Source of the DNA: Paenirhodobacter hankyongi
GTDB taxonomy: Bacteria > Pseudomonadota > Alphaproteobacteria > Rhodobacterales > Rhodobacteraceae
Assembly (NCBI RefSeq): GCF_003664585.1
Contig: NZ_RCHI01000005.1
Coordinates: 124,001-188,000 of the forward strand
Reading direction: 5' to 3'
DNA: 64,000 nt
Positions 12,421 to 23,149 of the stretch are shown here, one piece after another. The notes below the pieces were generated by a model. It made no database searches. It was not told where the DNA came from and was given only the letters and a program-made list of their open reading frames with translations. The position numbers and the translations under genes are program-made. Every line of letters begins with the position of its first letter. Positions within the stretch are counted from its first letter, which is position 1.

Positions 12421-13692
12421 TTACTCGAGCGTGGCCGCCCGGCGATCCAGCATCGCCTGGGTGATCAGCACGACCCCGCCCTCGGTGACGCGGAACCATT
12501 TCGCGTCCTCTTCCGGATCCTCGCCGACGATCAGGCCCTCGGGGATCTGCACGCCGCGATCGATGACGCAGCGGCTGAGCTCGGCCTTGCGGCCGATGTC
12601 GGCATAGGGCAGCGCCACGACGTGATCGAGGCTCGACCAGCTGTGCGCGCGGCAGCCGGTGAAGAGCAGCGAGTTGCGCACCTCGGACCCCGAGACGATG
12701 CAGTCACCCGAGACCAGCGAGCTGACCGCCGAGCCGCGCCGGCCGTCTTCGTCATGGATGAACTTCGCCGGCGGCACCAGCTCGGCATAGGTCCAGATCG
12801 GCCAGGCGTTGTCGTAGAGATCGAGCTTCGGGGTGAATTCGGTGAGGTCGATATTCGCCTGCCAGAACGCATCGACGGTGCCGACGTCGCGCCAGTAGGG
12901 TTCGGTCTCGAGCCCGGTCTTGACGCAGCTTTCCGAGAAGCGATGCGCCATCGCCTTGCCGTTCTTCACGATCTGCGGGATCAGGTCGTGGCCGAAATCG
13001 TGGCTCGAATTCGGGTCCTCGCTGTCGCGGATCAGCAGGTCACGCAGGAACGCCCAGTCGAAGACATAGATCCCCATCGAGGCCAGCGTGTGCGTGGGGT
13101 CGCCCGGCATGCCCGGCGGATCCTTCGGCTTTTCGAGAAAGTCCGTCACCCGGCCGCTGGCATCGACCGCCATGCAGCCAAACGCCGAGGCCTCGACGCG
13201 CGGCACGGTCAGACAGCCGATGGTCACATCGGCGCCGGTCTCGACATGCTGGCGCAGCATGATCTCGTAATCCATCTTGTAGACGTGGTCGCCCGCCAGG
13301 ATCACGACATACTTGACCTTGTAATCCTCGATGATGTCGATGTTCTGCGCCACCGCATCGGCGGTGCCCATGTACCACTTGCTTTCGCTCACCCGCTGCG
13401 AGGCGGGCAGGATGTCGAGGTATTCGTTGCGTTCGGCACGGAAGAAGTTCCAGCCGCGCTGCATGTGGCGAATGAGGCTGTGCGCCTTGTATTGCGTGGC
13501 GATCGCCATCTTGCGGATGCCCGAGTTCAGCGCATTCGACAGCGCAAAGTCGATGATCCGGGTCTTGCCGCCGAAATAGACGGCGGGCTTGGCGCGGCGG
13601 TCGGTCAGTTCCTTCAGGCGCGAGCCGCGGCCACCGGCCAGGATGAAGGCCATCGCCTGCGACGAGAGCCGCTGGTTGGGTTGCGTGTTCAT
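12421..13692 (-). CDS. glgC: Glucose-1-phosphate adenylyltransferase
   Basis: 423-residue enzyme making ADP-glucose, the committed step of glycogen synthesis. The nucleotide-binding motif [16 protein letters not shown] is at about residues 14-29; [19 protein letters not shown] and GTADAVAQN follow, with a left-handed beta-helix at the C terminus. In Rhodobacter this enzyme is known to be activated by fructose phosphates. A GGAGGG ribosome site precedes the start. It lies 22 bp downstream of glgB. Confidence 0.96.
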   Translation of the reverse strand: MNTQPNQRLSSQAMAFILAGGRGSRLKELTDRRAKPAVYFGGKTRIIDFALSNALNSGIRKMAIATQYKAHSLIRHMQRGWNFFRAERNEYLDILPASQRVSESKWYMGTADAVAQNIDIIEDYKVKYVVILAGDHVYKMDYEIMLRQHVETGADVTIGCLTVPRVEASAFGCMAVDASGRVTDFLEKPKDPPGMPGDPTHTLASMGIYVFDWAFLRDLLIRDSEDPNSSHDFGHDLIPQIVKNGKAMAHRFSESCVKTGLETEPYWRDVGTVDAFWQANIDLTEFTPKLDLYDNAWPIWTYAELVPPAKFIHDEDGRRGSAVSSLVSGDCIVSGSEVRNSLLFTGCRAHSWSSLDHVVALPYADIGRKAELSRCVIDRGVQIPEGLIVGEDPEEDAKWFRVTEGGVVLITQAMLDRRAATLE

Positions 13693-13714
13693 TTTCCCCC
13701 TCCTTCTTCCCGCG

Positions 13715-15874
13715 TCAGTCCGGCGTGAACATCACCACCGCCAGCGGCGGCAGGTAAACTTCGGCACTGAACTCACGGCGCATCCAAGGAATTTCCTCTG
13801 CAATGATTTCTCCGAGATTGCCCCAGTTGGCGCCACCGTAATGGCCGCTCTCGGTGTTCAGGATCTCGCGCCAGCTGCCGGCCGTGGGCAGGCCGATGCG
13901 CGTCGTGCGCTCGATCGGTGTCAGGTTGGCGGCGACCACTACCGGCCGTCGTCCGGGGGCGCGGCGCTCGAAGACGTAAAGCGAGCGCTCGGCATCGTCG
14001 GCCTCGATCCAGGCAAAGCCGCGCGGGTCGCAATCGCCCCAGTGCAGCGCCGGCATCTCGCGGTAGATCCGGTTCAGATCGCGCACCAGATTGCGCATCC
14101 CCGCATGCAAAGGCGCATCGAGCAGCGCCCAGTCGAGTGCCGCACCGCTGTCCCACTCCTGCCACTGGGCGAATTCCTGCCCCATGAACAGCAGCTTCTT
14201 GCCCGGGTGTGTCCACTGGAAGGCATAGAAGGCGCGCAGGTTGGCGAATTTCTCCGCCGCATCGCCCGGCATCTTGCCGATCATCGAGCCCTTGCCGTGC
14301 ACGACCTCGTCATGGCTGATCGGCAGGATGAAGTTTTCGCTGTAAGTGTATGAACTTGCGAAGGTCAGCTCGTTGTGGTGGAAGCGGCGATGGATCGGGT
14401 CACGGCTGAAATAGCGCAGCGTGTCGTTCATCCAGCCCATGTTCCACTTGTAGCCGAAGCCAAGCCCGCCGCGATGCACCGGGCTTGTCACTCCCGGAAA
14501 GGCGGTGCTTTCCTCGGCCACGGTCATGATCCCCGGCGACTTGCCATAGGCCAGCATGTTGACCTGCTTGAGGAACTCGATCGCCTCGAGGTTCTCGCGC
14601 CCGCCATAGCAGTTCGGCACCCACTCTCCCTCGGAACGCGAATAGTCGCGGTAGAGCATCGAGGCGACGGCATCCACGCGCAGCCCGTCGAGGTGGTATT
14701 GTTCCAGCCAGAACAAGGCGTTGGCCTCGAGGAAGTTAGCCACCTCGCGCCGGCCGAAATTGTAGATCAGCGTGTTCCAGTCGCGGTGGAAGCCTTCCTT
14801 CGGGTCGGCATGTTCGTAAAGCGCCGTGCCGTCGAAACGCCGCAGGCCGTGGTCGTCGGTCGGGAAATGGCCCGGCACCCAGTCGAGGATGACGCCAAGC
14901 CCGCGCCGGTGCGCCGCATCGACGAAGGCCGCGAATTCCTCCGGGCGGCCGTGGCGGATGGTCGGCGCGAAGAGGCCAACCGGCTGATAGCCCCAGCTGC
15001 CGTCGAACGGGTGTTCGGTGATCGGCAGGAGTTCGATATGGGTGAATCCAAGATCCGCCACGTAATCAACGAGTTGTGAGGAGAGCTCGTAGTAGCTGAG
15101 CGGCCGTCCGGCCTCTTCCCACACGCGCCGCCACGAGCCCAGATGGACCTCGTAGATCGACACCGGCGTGTGCACGTCCTGCGCCTTCGCGCGGCCCTTC
15201 ATCCACAAACCGTCGCCCCAGTCATGCAGATCGAGCTCTCGCACCACCGAGGCGGTCGCCGGCGGATGCTCGGCCCCGAACCCGACCGGGTCGGCCTTGG
15301 TCGGCAGCAGCCGGCCTTCGGCGCCAAGGATCTCGTATTTGTACATGTCGCCCGGAACCAGCCCGGGCAGGAAGATCTCCCACACCCCGGTCGAGCCGCG
15401 CCGGCGCATCTGATGGCGCCGCCCGTCCCAGCTGTTGAAGCTGCCGACGACCGAGACGCGCTGCGCATTCGGTGCCCAGACGGCAAAATGCACGCCGCTG
15501 TGGCCTTCATGCGTCATCACATGCGCGCCGAGGGCCTCCCACAGCCGGTGGTGCGTGCCCTCGCCGATCAGGTATTCGTCGATCGAGCCAAGCACCGGCG
15601 CGAAGCGATAGGGATCCTCGAAATCCCAGGTGGCCTGGGCATTCTGCGCCCGCAGCCGGTAGAGCGGTTCGTTCCACGTGCCGCAGAAGAGCCCCGGCAG
15701 AACCTGCTCGAGCTCCACTTCCTTTGCGCCAATCGCCCAAAGGCGCTGAGCGTCGGGCACGAGGGCCACGATCCTGTTGCCTTTTGCTGTCCGGTGCAGC
15801 CCCAATACGGAAAACGGGTCACCGTGCCGGCCTTCGACCAGCGCCTCGGCTTCGGATCTGTCAATCAAGCTCAT
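13715..15874 (-). CDS. glgB: 1,4-alpha-glucan branching enzyme
   Basis: 719-residue GH13 branching enzyme creating alpha-1,6 branches. It has the long two-domain N terminus (first CBM48-like part to about residue 110, second from [16 protein letters not shown]). Catalytic motifs: [25 protein letters not shown] with the nucleophile, [12 protein letters not shown] with the acid/base residue, and [13 protein letters not shown]. It starts eight bases after the glgP stop, so translation of the two is close-coupled. Confidence 0.96.
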   Translation of the reverse strand: MSLIDRSEAEALVEGRHGDPFSVLGLHRTAKGNRIVALVPDAQRLWAIGAKEVELEQVLPGLFCGTWNEPLYRLRAQNAQATWDFEDPYRFAPVLGSIDEYLIGEGTHHRLWEALGAHVMTHEGHSGVHFAVWAPNAQRVSVVGSFNSWDGRRHQMRRRGSTGVWEIFLPGLVPGDMYKYEILGAEGRLLPTKADPVGFGAEHPPATASVVRELDLHDWGDGLWMKGRAKAQDVHTPVSIYEVHLGSWRRVWEEAGRPLSYYELSSQLVDYVADLGFTHIELLPITEHPFDGSWGYQPVGLFAPTIRHGRPEEFAAFVDAAHRRGLGVILDWVPGHFPTDDHGLRRFDGTALYEHADPKEGFHRDWNTLIYNFGRREVANFLEANALFWLEQYHLDGLRVDAVASMLYRDYSRSEGEWVPNCYGGRENLEAIEFLKQVNMLAYGKSPGIMTVAEESTAFPGVTSPVHRGGLGFGYKWNMGWMNDTLRYFSRDPIHRRFHHNELTFASSYTYSENFILPISHDEVVHGKGSMIGKMPGDAAEKFANLRAFYAFQWTHPGKKLLFMGQEFAQWQEWDSGAALDWALLDAPLHAGMRNLVRDLNRIYREMPALHWGDCDPRGFAWIEADDAERSLYVFERRAPGRRPVVVAANLTPIERTTRIGLPTAGSWREILNTESGHYGGANWGNLGEIIAEEIPWMRREFSAEVYLPPLAVVMFTPD

Positions 15875-15882
15875 GCAATTCC

Positions 15883-18279
15883 TCAGAGGGCGGACTCAGT
15901 CCCCCAGATGTCTGTCATATAACCACGAATGGCTCGGTCGGAGGAGAAGAAACCCATGCGCGCGGTGTTCATAGCCGCCATGCGCCACCATTTATCAGGC
16001 TCGGCAAAGGTCTTGTCGACCTCGGCCTGAGCGTCACGGTAGGCCTCGAAATCCGAGGAAACAAGGAAATAGTCCGAGTGCCACATGTTGTGGACGAGGC
16101 CGTGATAGCGGGTCGGCTCGTCCGGGCTGAAGCGGCCCTCGGCGATCATCTGCAGCACGTCCTGCAGCGTCTGGCTTTCGAGAATGGCGTGACGCGCGTG
16201 CTCGGGATCCTCGCGGCGCTTCATCACCTCCTGCGCGGTCAGCCCGAACAGGAAGAAGTTCTCCGCCCCCACCTGTTCGCGGATCTCGACATTCGCGCCA
16301 TCGAGCGTGCCGATGGTCAGCGCGCCGTTCAGCGCGAACTTCATGTTGCCGGTACCCGAGGCTTCCTTGCCCGCGGTGGAGATCTGTTCGGAGAGGTCCG
16401 AGGCCGGGATCAGTCGCTCGGCCATCGAGACGTTGTAATTCGGCGGATAGACGATCTTCAGCCGCCCGTCGACATAGGGATCGTTGTTCACGACCTCGGC
16501 CACGTCATTGATCAGGCGGATGACTTCCTTCGCCGCCTGATAGCCGGGCGCGGCCTTGCCGCCAAAGATCTTGACCCGCGGCTGCCAGTTTGCGGTCGGG
16601 TCGTTGCGGATCTCGTGCCATTGCGCGATGGTCTGCAGGACGTTCAGCAACTGGCGCTTGTATTCGTGGATGCGCTTGATCTGCACGTCGAAGATCGCGT
16701 CGGGGTCGATCTTCACCCCCTGGCTCTGCCCGATCCAGTTCGACAGCGCTTCCTTGTTGACCCGTTTCGCCGCCGCAAAGGCATCGCGGAATCCCTTGTC
16801 CTCGATCGAGGGCTCGAGCTCGCGCAGGCGGTCGAGATCGGCCTCCCAGCCCTCGCCGATGGTGTCGCTGATCAGATGCGACAGCGCCGGGTTCGCCATC
16901 CGCAGCCAGCGCCGCGGGGTGACGCCATTCGTCTCGTTCACGATCCGGTCGGGGTGCAGCTTGTGCAGCTCTGGGAAGAGGTTCTGCTTCACCAGCTCGG
17001 TGTGCAGCGCCGAGACGCCGTTCACCTTGTGCGCGGTCACGAACGCGAGCTCGCCCATCCGCACCTCGTGATGCTTGACGATGCCGACGTAATGCGGCCG
17101 CGAGGGGTTGGTGCGCAGGTGCCAGGCGTCGATCTGCTCGATGATCTGCATGTGGCGCGGCAGCACCGAGCCCATCAGATAGGTCGCCCAGCGTTCGAGC
17201 GCCTCGGGCAGGAGCGTGTGGTTGGTATAGCCCAGACATTCGACCGCCGTTGCGATCGCGTCGTCGAAGGGCATGTCGTAAAGATCGGTCAGGATCCGCA
17301 CGAGCTCCGGCCCGGCAATCGCCGGATGGGTGTCGTTCATCTGGATCGCGACATATTTCGACAGGTCCGCCAGCTTGTAACCGCCCGCCAGATGCCGGCG
17401 GATGATGTCATGCAGGGCCGCGCCGGTCAGGAAATACTCCTGCTTCAGCCGCAGCTCCTTGCCCTGATAGGTGGTGTCGTCGGGATAGAGCACCCGGCTG
17501 AGCGTGCGGGCGAGCGTCTCGGGCTCGGCCGCGGCGGTGTAATCGCCGTGGTTGAAGCGCGCGAGGTCGAAGAGCGTCGTGGGTTTCGCCGACCACAGCC
17601 GCAGCGTGTTCGCCCATTTGCCCTGCCAGCCGATCACCGGCATGTCGAAGGCCTCGGCGATCACCGTCTCGGCCGGCACCCAGACGGTCTTGCCGTTGCG
17701 GGTCTCGACGCCGCCCTTGAAGCCGATCTCATAGGCCGCCTCGGGGCGTTCGAACTCCCACGGGTGGCGCTGCTTGAGCCAGTCCTCGGGGGTCTCGACC
17801 TGACGCCCGCCCTCGAAGCGCTGACGGAAGAGCCCGTGCTCGTAGCGGATGCCATAGCCATAGCCCGGGCAGCCGAGCGTCGCCATGCTTTCCATGTAGC
17901 ACGCCGCCAGACGGCCAAGCCCGCCGTTGCCAAGCGCCGCGTCGGGTTCGTCCTCGACCACCGCGCGCCAGTCCTGGCCGAGGCTCTCGATCGCCTCGCG
18001 GCACACCGCGCGCATGCCGAGGTTGATCGCCGCATCCTCGAGCATGCGGCCGATCAGGAATTCCATCGACAGGTAGTAGACGCGCTTGTGGCCCTGTTCC
18101 CAGGTCTGCTTGGTGGCGGCAAACCACGGCTCGACGATCCGGTCGCGGATCGCGAAGCTCAGCGCCATGCGCCAGTCGTAGACCGAGGCATGCCCCGCGT
18201 CCTTCCCCATCGAATAGATCAGATGCCGCAGGATCTCTTCCCGCAGGGTTTCGACGGAGGGGGCGATAACATCTTTCAC
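15883..18279 (-). CDS. glgP: Glycogen phosphorylase
   Basis: 798-residue GT35 enzyme releasing glucose 1-phosphate from glycogen with PLP. The PLP lysine lies in [37 protein letters not shown] and the active-site QMNDTHPAI are also clear. No good ATG exists: I chose GTG at 18279, which has AAAGG seven to eight bases upstream and gives a family-typical N terminus; a farther ATG at 18372 would add 31 unusual residues. It is the first gene of the glycogen operon glgP-B-C-A-X-pgm, so synthesis and degradation are transcribed together. Confidence 0.93.
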   Translation of the reverse strand: MKDVIAPSVETLREEILRHLIYSMGKDAGHASVYDWRMALSFAIRDRIVEPWFAATKQTWEQGHKRVYYLSMEFLIGRMLEDAAINLGMRAVCREAIESLGQDWRAVVEDEPDAALGNGGLGRLAACYMESMATLGCPGYGYGIRYEHGLFRQRFEGGRQVETPEDWLKQRHPWEFERPEAAYEIGFKGGVETRNGKTVWVPAETVIAEAFDMPVIGWQGKWANTLRLWSAKPTTLFDLARFNHGDYTAAAEPETLARTLSRVLYPDDTTYQGKELRLKQEYFLTGAALHDIIRRHLAGGYKLADLSKYVAIQMNDTHPAIAGPELVRILTDLYDMPFDDAIATAVECLGYTNHTLLPEALERWATYLMGSVLPRHMQIIEQIDAWHLRTNPSRPHYVGIVKHHEVRMGELAFVTAHKVNGVSALHTELVKQNLFPELHKLHPDRIVNETNGVTPRRWLRMANPALSHLISDTIGEGWEADLDRLRELEPSIEDKGFRDAFAAAKRVNKEALSNWIGQSQGVKIDPDAIFDVQIKRIHEYKRQLLNVLQTIAQWHEIRNDPTANWQPRVKIFGGKAAPGYQAAKEVIRLINDVAEVVNNDPYVDGRLKIVYPPNYNVSMAERLIPASDLSEQISTAGKEASGTGNMKFALNGALTIGTLDGANVEIREQVGAENFFLFGLTAQEVMKRREDPEHARHAILESQTLQDVLQMIAEGRFSPDEPTRYHGLVHNMWHSDYFLVSSDFEAYRDAQAEVDKTFAEPDKWWRMAAMNTARMGFFSSDRAIRGYMTDIWGTESAL

Positions 18280-18475
18280 GATCACACCTTTCGCGCACTT
18301 CGTTAATCCCTTGATGGGATGCACGGGGCACGCCGTCAAGCCGCACGGAAAAGCTGTCGCCACCTGTGGCATGGCGGTTCCGGCTTTGCCCGTTTCTGCG
18401 GCACTCGACCAGAGGATCGTAAAGAATTCATGGCAGATCGCGGGGTTGCGCCGGATTTTGCCGCTTCGCCACGGA

Positions 18476-19531
18476 TCAGCCGGCGGGCAGGATCACGCTG
18501 AACCGGCTGCCCTTGCCCTTCTCGCTCTCGATCTTCAGCCGGCCGCGGTGGCGGGCGACGATGTGCTTCACGATTGCGAGACCGAGGCCTGTTCCGCCCT
18601 GCTCGCGCGAGCGATGCGTGTCGACGCGGTAGAAGCGTTCGGTCAGCCGCGGCAGGTGGATCGACTCGATGCCCTCGCCCTTGTCGCTGACCTCGACGCG
18701 CAGCGCCGGGCCGCGCAGCACCGGCTCATGTGCGATGCGGGCGACGTTGATCCGCACCTCGCCGCCCGAGCCGCCATACTTGATCGCGTTCTCGATCAGG
18801 TTGGCGAAGATCTGGGTGAGCTGGTCGGGATCGCCCTTCACCCGCATCACCCCGTCCTCGCCCTCGCGGATCAGCGTGACGCCGCGGGCTTCGGCGAGCG
18901 GCTGCAGCGTCTGCTTTGCCCCCTTCAGCACCGCCGAGAGGTCGACATCCGAGGTCGGGCGCCGCCGCTCCTCGGCCTCGACCCGGCTCAGCGACAGCAG
19001 ATCGCCCACCAGCCGGTTCATCCGCCCCGCCTCGCGTTCCATGATCGCAAGGAAGCGGTCGCGCGCCACCGGGTCGTCCTTGGCCGCGCCGCGCAGGGTC
19101 TCGACAAAGCCCATCAGCGCGGTGAGTGGCGTGCGCAGCTCGTGGCTGACATTGGCGACGAAATCGCGCCGCATCACCTCGGCCTCCTCGAGCGCGGTGA
19201 CATCCTCGATCGCCACCACCGCCCCGCCCTGCGGCAGGCCGATCTCGTCCCCGGGCGGCAGCGGCGAGACCGTCGCCATCGCCACCATCTCGCGCCCGTT
19301 CGAGGAGATCCGCAGCCGCACCCGGCCGGAGCGCTCATCTTGCAGCGCCTCCTCGAGCGCCTGGCCAAGCGCGGGCTGGCGCAGCACGGTGACGAAGGCA
19401 CGCCCCTCGATGTCGCGGCCAAACAGCAGCCGCGCCGCGGGATTGGCCGAAACGATCCGTTCCGCCCGATTTACCAGCAAAATCGGCAGTGGCAGGGCAT
19501 CGACCAGAGAGGCTGTCAGGAAATCGGGCAT
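18476..19531 (-). CDS. PhoR-like sensor histidine kinase without membrane segments
   Basis: 351-residue kinase. An N-terminal PAS domain begins at LVDALPLPILLVNRAERIVSANPAA; the dimerisation and phosphoacceptor box is FVANVSHELRTPLTALMGF at about residues 130-150; the ATPase domain shows NLIENAIKYG, DKGEGI and GGTGLGLAIVKHI. This domain order is that of alphaproteobacterial PhoR, the phosphate-limitation kinase. ATG at 19531 follows an AAGGAG ribosome site. No transmembrane helix is evident, and no phoB, phoU or pst genes follow: glgP comes next. The phosphate role is therefore probable, not certain. Confidence 0.8.
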   Translation of the reverse strand: MPDFLTASLVDALPLPILLVNRAERIVSANPAARLLFGRDIEGRAFVTVLRQPALGQALEEALQDERSGRVRLRISSNGREMVAMATVSPLPPGDEIGLPQGGAVVAIEDVTALEEAEVMRRDFVANVSHELRTPLTALMGFVETLRGAAKDDPVARDRFLAIMEREAGRMNRLVGDLLSLSRVEAEERRRPTSDVDLSAVLKGAKQTLQPLAEARGVTLIREGEDGVMRVKGDPDQLTQIFANLIENAIKYGGSGGEVRINVARIAHEPVLRGPALRVEVSDKGEGIESIHLPRLTERFYRVDTHRSREQGGTGLGLAIVKHIVARHRGRLKIESEKGKGSRFSVILPAG

Positions 19532-19691
19532 GTTTTGCTCCTTCTGCGCGCGGAAACCTTGACCAAAAACGCGCGGGAGTAAACCATGCGACATTCTCCG
19601 GTTGCAGGCGGAGCGTCCCGGGGCAAAGCCTTCGTCTGCCAATCCAGTATTTTCAGCGCGTCGAACGATGGGCGGCGCACGGTGACGGGAC

Positions 19692-20096
19692 GTGACGATG
19701 CTGTTTTCGAAGGGCCCTGCAGGCGGCCGGCCCCATTCCGGGGCCGAGGACGAATCGCCTCTCTCCGGGCGACGCATCCTGGTGGTGGAGCCGTCGCAAT
19801 CGCTGCCGCTCGCGCTGCGTGGAGTGTCTGGGGTGGCGATCACCATCGTGCCGCTCGCCGCGATCGACGCGACGCTGATCGCGCGCACCGCGCCCGATGT
19901 GGTGCTGTCGCCCCTCGTCTGCCCCGAGCATGACATCCTCGATCTTGCGCGGCTGCTCGAGGCGCTCGGCTATCACGGCGCGCTGCGGGCCTACAGTGCG
20001 CCGTTGCCGAACCCGCGCCTGATCCTCGCCGAGGTGCGGCAGATCTGGCACGGTGGCAATTTCGACATTCTCGAGCTGCCGCCCGAGCTGGGCTGA
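19692..20096 (+). CDS. Receiver-like protein lacking the phosphoacceptor
   Basis: 134-residue uncharacterised protein. The stretch RRILVVEPSQSLPLAL resembles the first strand of a response-regulator receiver domain, but the acidic pair is replaced by EP, and the strand that should end in the phosphorylated aspartate reads PDVVLSPLV, with serine instead. It is likely a pseudo-receiver. The first codon is GTG at 19692; an ATG two codons later (19698) is an alternative. It diverges from the PhoR-like kinase across 160 bp and converges on the carbonic anhydrase gene with two bases between stops. Confidence 0.65.
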   Translation: MTMLFSKGPAGGRPHSGAEDESPLSGRRILVVEPSQSLPLALRGVSGVAITIVPLAAIDATLIARTAPDVVLSPLVCPEHDILDLARLLEALGYHGALRAYSAPLPNPRLILAEVRQIWHGGNFDILELPPELG

Positions 20097-20098
20097 GC

Positions 20099-20616
<518 letters not shown>

Positions 20617-20620
<4 letters not shown>

Positions 20621-21258
20621 CGCGCCTCAAACTCCCTGTTCAGCTCGCGCACGAAGTCGTTCAGCCAGGGCTGCCGGTCCGCCCGCGCGCGCTCGGCGGC
20701 GAGAATTTCGCGCAGCTCCCTCTCGGCCTGATCGGCGTCGTGATTCACGATCACATAATCATATTCCGCCCAGTGGCTGATTTCATCGCGGCTTTTCGCC
20801 ATCCGTGCGGCGATCACCTCGTCGCTGTCCTGCGCCCGCGTGCGCAGCCGCTTTTCCAGCTCGGCGATCGAGGGCGGCAGGATGAAGATCGAGATCACCT
20901 CCTTGCCGAGGCTCGAGCGGCGGATTTGCTGCCCGCCCTGCCAGTCGACGTCGAAGAGCGTGTCGCGCCCGGCCTTCATCGCCGCCTCGACCGGGGCCTT
21001 CGGCGTGCCGTAGAAATTGCCGAAGACCTCGGCATGTTCCAGCATCTCGCCATTCGCCACCATCGCCTCGAAGTCGTGCTTGGTGCGGAAATAGTATTCG
21101 ATGCCGTCGGTCTCGCCCGGGCGCGGGTTGCGCGTCGTGGCCGAGACCGAGAATTTCAGCGTCGGGTCCCAGGCCATCAGCCGCTTCGCCAGCGTCGATT
21201 TTCCCGCGCCCGAGGGCGAGGAAAGGATAATCAGAAGGCCGCGCCGGGTCTGGGTCAT
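20617..21258 (-). CDS. gmk: Guanylate kinase
   Basis: 213-residue enzyme converting GMP to GDP. The P-loop [15 protein letters not shown] starts at about residue 13; [21 protein letters not shown] and the GMP-binding region follow in the standard order. It starts three bases after the yicC stop and overlaps the next gene by ATGA. The yicC-gmk pairing is widespread in proteobacteria. Confidence 0.96.
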
Positions 21259-21261
21259 GGC

Positions 21262-22176
21262 TCACTCCACGTTCTGGATCTGCTCGCGCATCTGGTCGAT
21301 GACGGCCTTGAGGTCAAGTCCGATCGCGGTCAGTGCCGTCGAACCCGACTTCGAGCACAGCGTGTTCGACTCGCGCACGAATTCCTGGGTGAGGAAATCA
21401 AGCTTGCGGCCGACCGGTCCCGCCTCGGCCAGCAGCGCGCGGGCGGCGGCGACATGGGCGCGCAGCCGGTCGATCTCCTCGGTGACATCGGCCTTCACCG
21501 CCAGCATCGCCAGTTCCTGCGTCACCCGCTGCGGATCGGCCCCGGGCGCTGCGTCGAGCACGCGGGCCAGCGCCGCCTGCAGCGCCGCCGCGGTCTCGGG
21601 CCGGCGCGCCTCGGCGGCCTCGGCCGCGGCTTCGGTCAGTGCCGCGATGCGGTCGATCTGGGCTGCGATCACCGCGCCGATCTGCGCGCCCTCGGCCGCG
21701 CGCATCGCGGCGAAGTCCTTGAGGAGCGGCGCCAGATCGGCGAGCAACGCCGCGCGCAGCGCCGCCGGATCGGCGATCTCGGGGGCGCCCTGCTCGATCA
21801 CGCCGCGCAGCGACAGCAGGTCGGCCGCCCGCGTCGGCGCCAGGGCAAGCCCCCGCTCGCCCGCCGCCGCCTCGACGCGCGAGAGCGCCGCCAGCGCCGC
21901 CTGCAGTCCGGGCTCCGAGAGCCGCAGCCCTTCGGCCCCCTCGCTGCGTGAGAGCCGCAGCGTCAGCGAGATGTTGCCGCGCGCCGCCACCGCGGCCACC
22001 GCCGTCCGCACCGCCGCCTCGAGCCCCTCGACATCGGGGAGGCGCGGGCGCAGGTCAAAGCCCTTGCCGTTGACCGAGCGAATCTCCCAGGTCCAGTCAT
22101 GGCCGAGCCTGCCGCCCTGCCGCGCGGCAAAGCCGGTCATCGAGATCGTGCGCGGGCCGGATGCAGTCTTAACCAT
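21262..22176 (-). CDS. yicC: YicC family endoribonuclease
   Basis: 304 residues. The N terminus SMTGFAARQG and the C-terminal block FLTQEFVRESNTLCSKSGSTA plus LKAVIDQMREQIQNVE are diagnostic of the YicC/YloC family, recently shown in other bacteria to be an RNA endonuclease. The middle is alanine-rich and probably helical. The start at 22176 is preceded by GGGGAAAG. It is the first gene of the yicC-gmk operon and diverges from the PAS gene. Confidence 0.92.
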   Translation of the reverse strand: MVKTASGPRTISMTGFAARQGGRLGHDWTWEIRSVNGKGFDLRPRLPDVEGLEAAVRTAVAAVAARGNISLTLRLSRSEGAEGLRLSEPGLQAALAALSRVEAAAGERGLALAPTRAADLLSLRGVIEQGAPEIADPAALRAALLADLAPLLKDFAAMRAAEGAQIGAVIAAQIDRIAALTEAAAEAAEARRPETAAALQAALARVLDAAPGADPQRVTQELAMLAVKADVTEEIDRLRAHVAAARALLAEAGPVGRKLDFLTQEFVRESNTLCSKSGSTALTAIGLDLKAVIDQMREQIQNVE

Positions 22177-22340
22177 TTAACACTTTCTTTCCCCTTTTTG
22201 CCCGAAAAGGGCGTATTAAGATTTCAGTAAGGATTTCGCCTCCGGGGTCAATCGAAGACCCATAACCGCAGAAAGCGCGAGGCATTGCAACGAAAGGCCG
22301 TAGTCGCGACAGGCGCGCAGCGGCTTGGTTGGGGGATGCG
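22177..22340. promoter_or_regulatory. Divergent promoter region yicC / PAS protein
   Basis: 164-bp spacer, locally AT-rich compared with its surroundings. It carries an inverted repeat CCCTTTT-N6-AAAAGGG at 22192-22211 just upstream of the yicC ribosome site. I could not place -10/-35 boxes with confidence. Confidence 0.4.
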
Positions 22341-23066
22341 ATGGACCGCGATATCGACGACAAGGTGATCCACTTCGGGGCGCAGGCCGGGCTTGGCATG
22401 CAGATTGCCTCGGAACTGCGGGCCTATTGGGAGGCGCTGCGCCGCGGCCGGCTGGTGCCCGCGCGCGCCGACGTCGATCCGCGCGGCATCGAACGCGCCC
22501 TCGAATATGCCTTCATCCTCGAGCGCGTGGCGCCGGGCATGGGCCGCTTCCGTCTTGCGGGCATGCATCTGAACGACCTGATGGGGATGGAGGTGCGGGG
22601 GATGCCGCTCACCGCCCTTTTCGCGCCGCAGGGCCGCAAGCATGTCACCGAGGCGCTCGAGGCGGTCTTCGACGAGCCCGCGATCGCCGATCTGCGGCTG
22701 GTGTCCGAAGGCGCGCTCGGCCGGCCCCGGCTCGAGGCGCGGCTGCTGATCCTGCCGATGAAATCCGACCTCGGCGACATCACCCGCGCGCTTGGCTGCC
22801 TGGTCGCCGAGGGCGACAGCTTCGGCCGCCCGCCGCGCCGCTTCGAGGTGCTGGCCGCCCATGTCGAGCCGGTGCTCGCCGGCGCGCCGACGCCCGGGCC
22901 GCTGCCGCTGCCGGTGCGTCCCGAGGCGATCGGCCTCGATGCGCCGTTCTTCGGCAGCCGCCCGCTCGATCTGCCCGAGTTCGAGGCGCCGCTGGCTGCC
23001 CGCCCGCTCTCCGACTGCTCGCCGGAAGAGCGCCGCGCGATGTTTCGCGTGATCAGCAACGCCTGA
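22341..23066 (+). CDS. PAS domain protein (PAS_5 family)
   Basis: 241-residue cytoplasmic protein of a family common in Alphaproteobacteria. The region from about residue 20 to 165 has the family's pattern: YWEALRRGRLVPARADVDPRGI, FILERVAPGMGRFRLAGMHLNDLMGMEVRGMPL. No output domain is fused; the C-terminal third is proline-rich. ATG at 22341 follows GGGGGA; a TTG at 22329 is possible. Function unknown; related proteins are cell-cycle or motility-linked in some species, which need not apply here. Confidence 0.75.
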   Translation: MDRDIDDKVIHFGAQAGLGMQIASELRAYWEALRRGRLVPARADVDPRGIERALEYAFILERVAPGMGRFRLAGMHLNDLMGMEVRGMPLTALFAPQGRKHVTEALEAVFDEPAIADLRLVSEGALGRPRLEARLLILPMKSDLGDITRALGCLVAEGDSFGRPPRRFEVLAAHVEPVLAGAPTPGPLPLPVRPEAIGLDAPFFGSRPLDLPEFEAPLAARPLSDCSPEERRAMFRVISNA

Positions 23067-23093
23067 GACAGACCCCGAGGTGTGTGACGAGTA

Positions 23094-23124
23094 CGGCCCG
23101 GAGCGATGCTCCGGGCCGCTGTTT
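23094..23124. terminator. Bidirectional terminator, PAS gene / DAHP synthase
   Basis: CGGCCCGGAGC pairs perfectly with GCTCCGGGCCG around GAT (11-bp stem), followed by CTGTTTT on the plus strand. It lies between two convergent genes, 28 bp after the PAS stop. Confidence 0.8.
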
Positions 23125-23149
23125 TCGTCGCAGGCCGGTTCGGCGCGGA

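Noticed and set aside
11098-13728. Plus-strand open frame of about 870 codons across glgA and glgC
   Set aside because: Antisense shadow of two certain enzymes; spans their intergenic gap without start signals.
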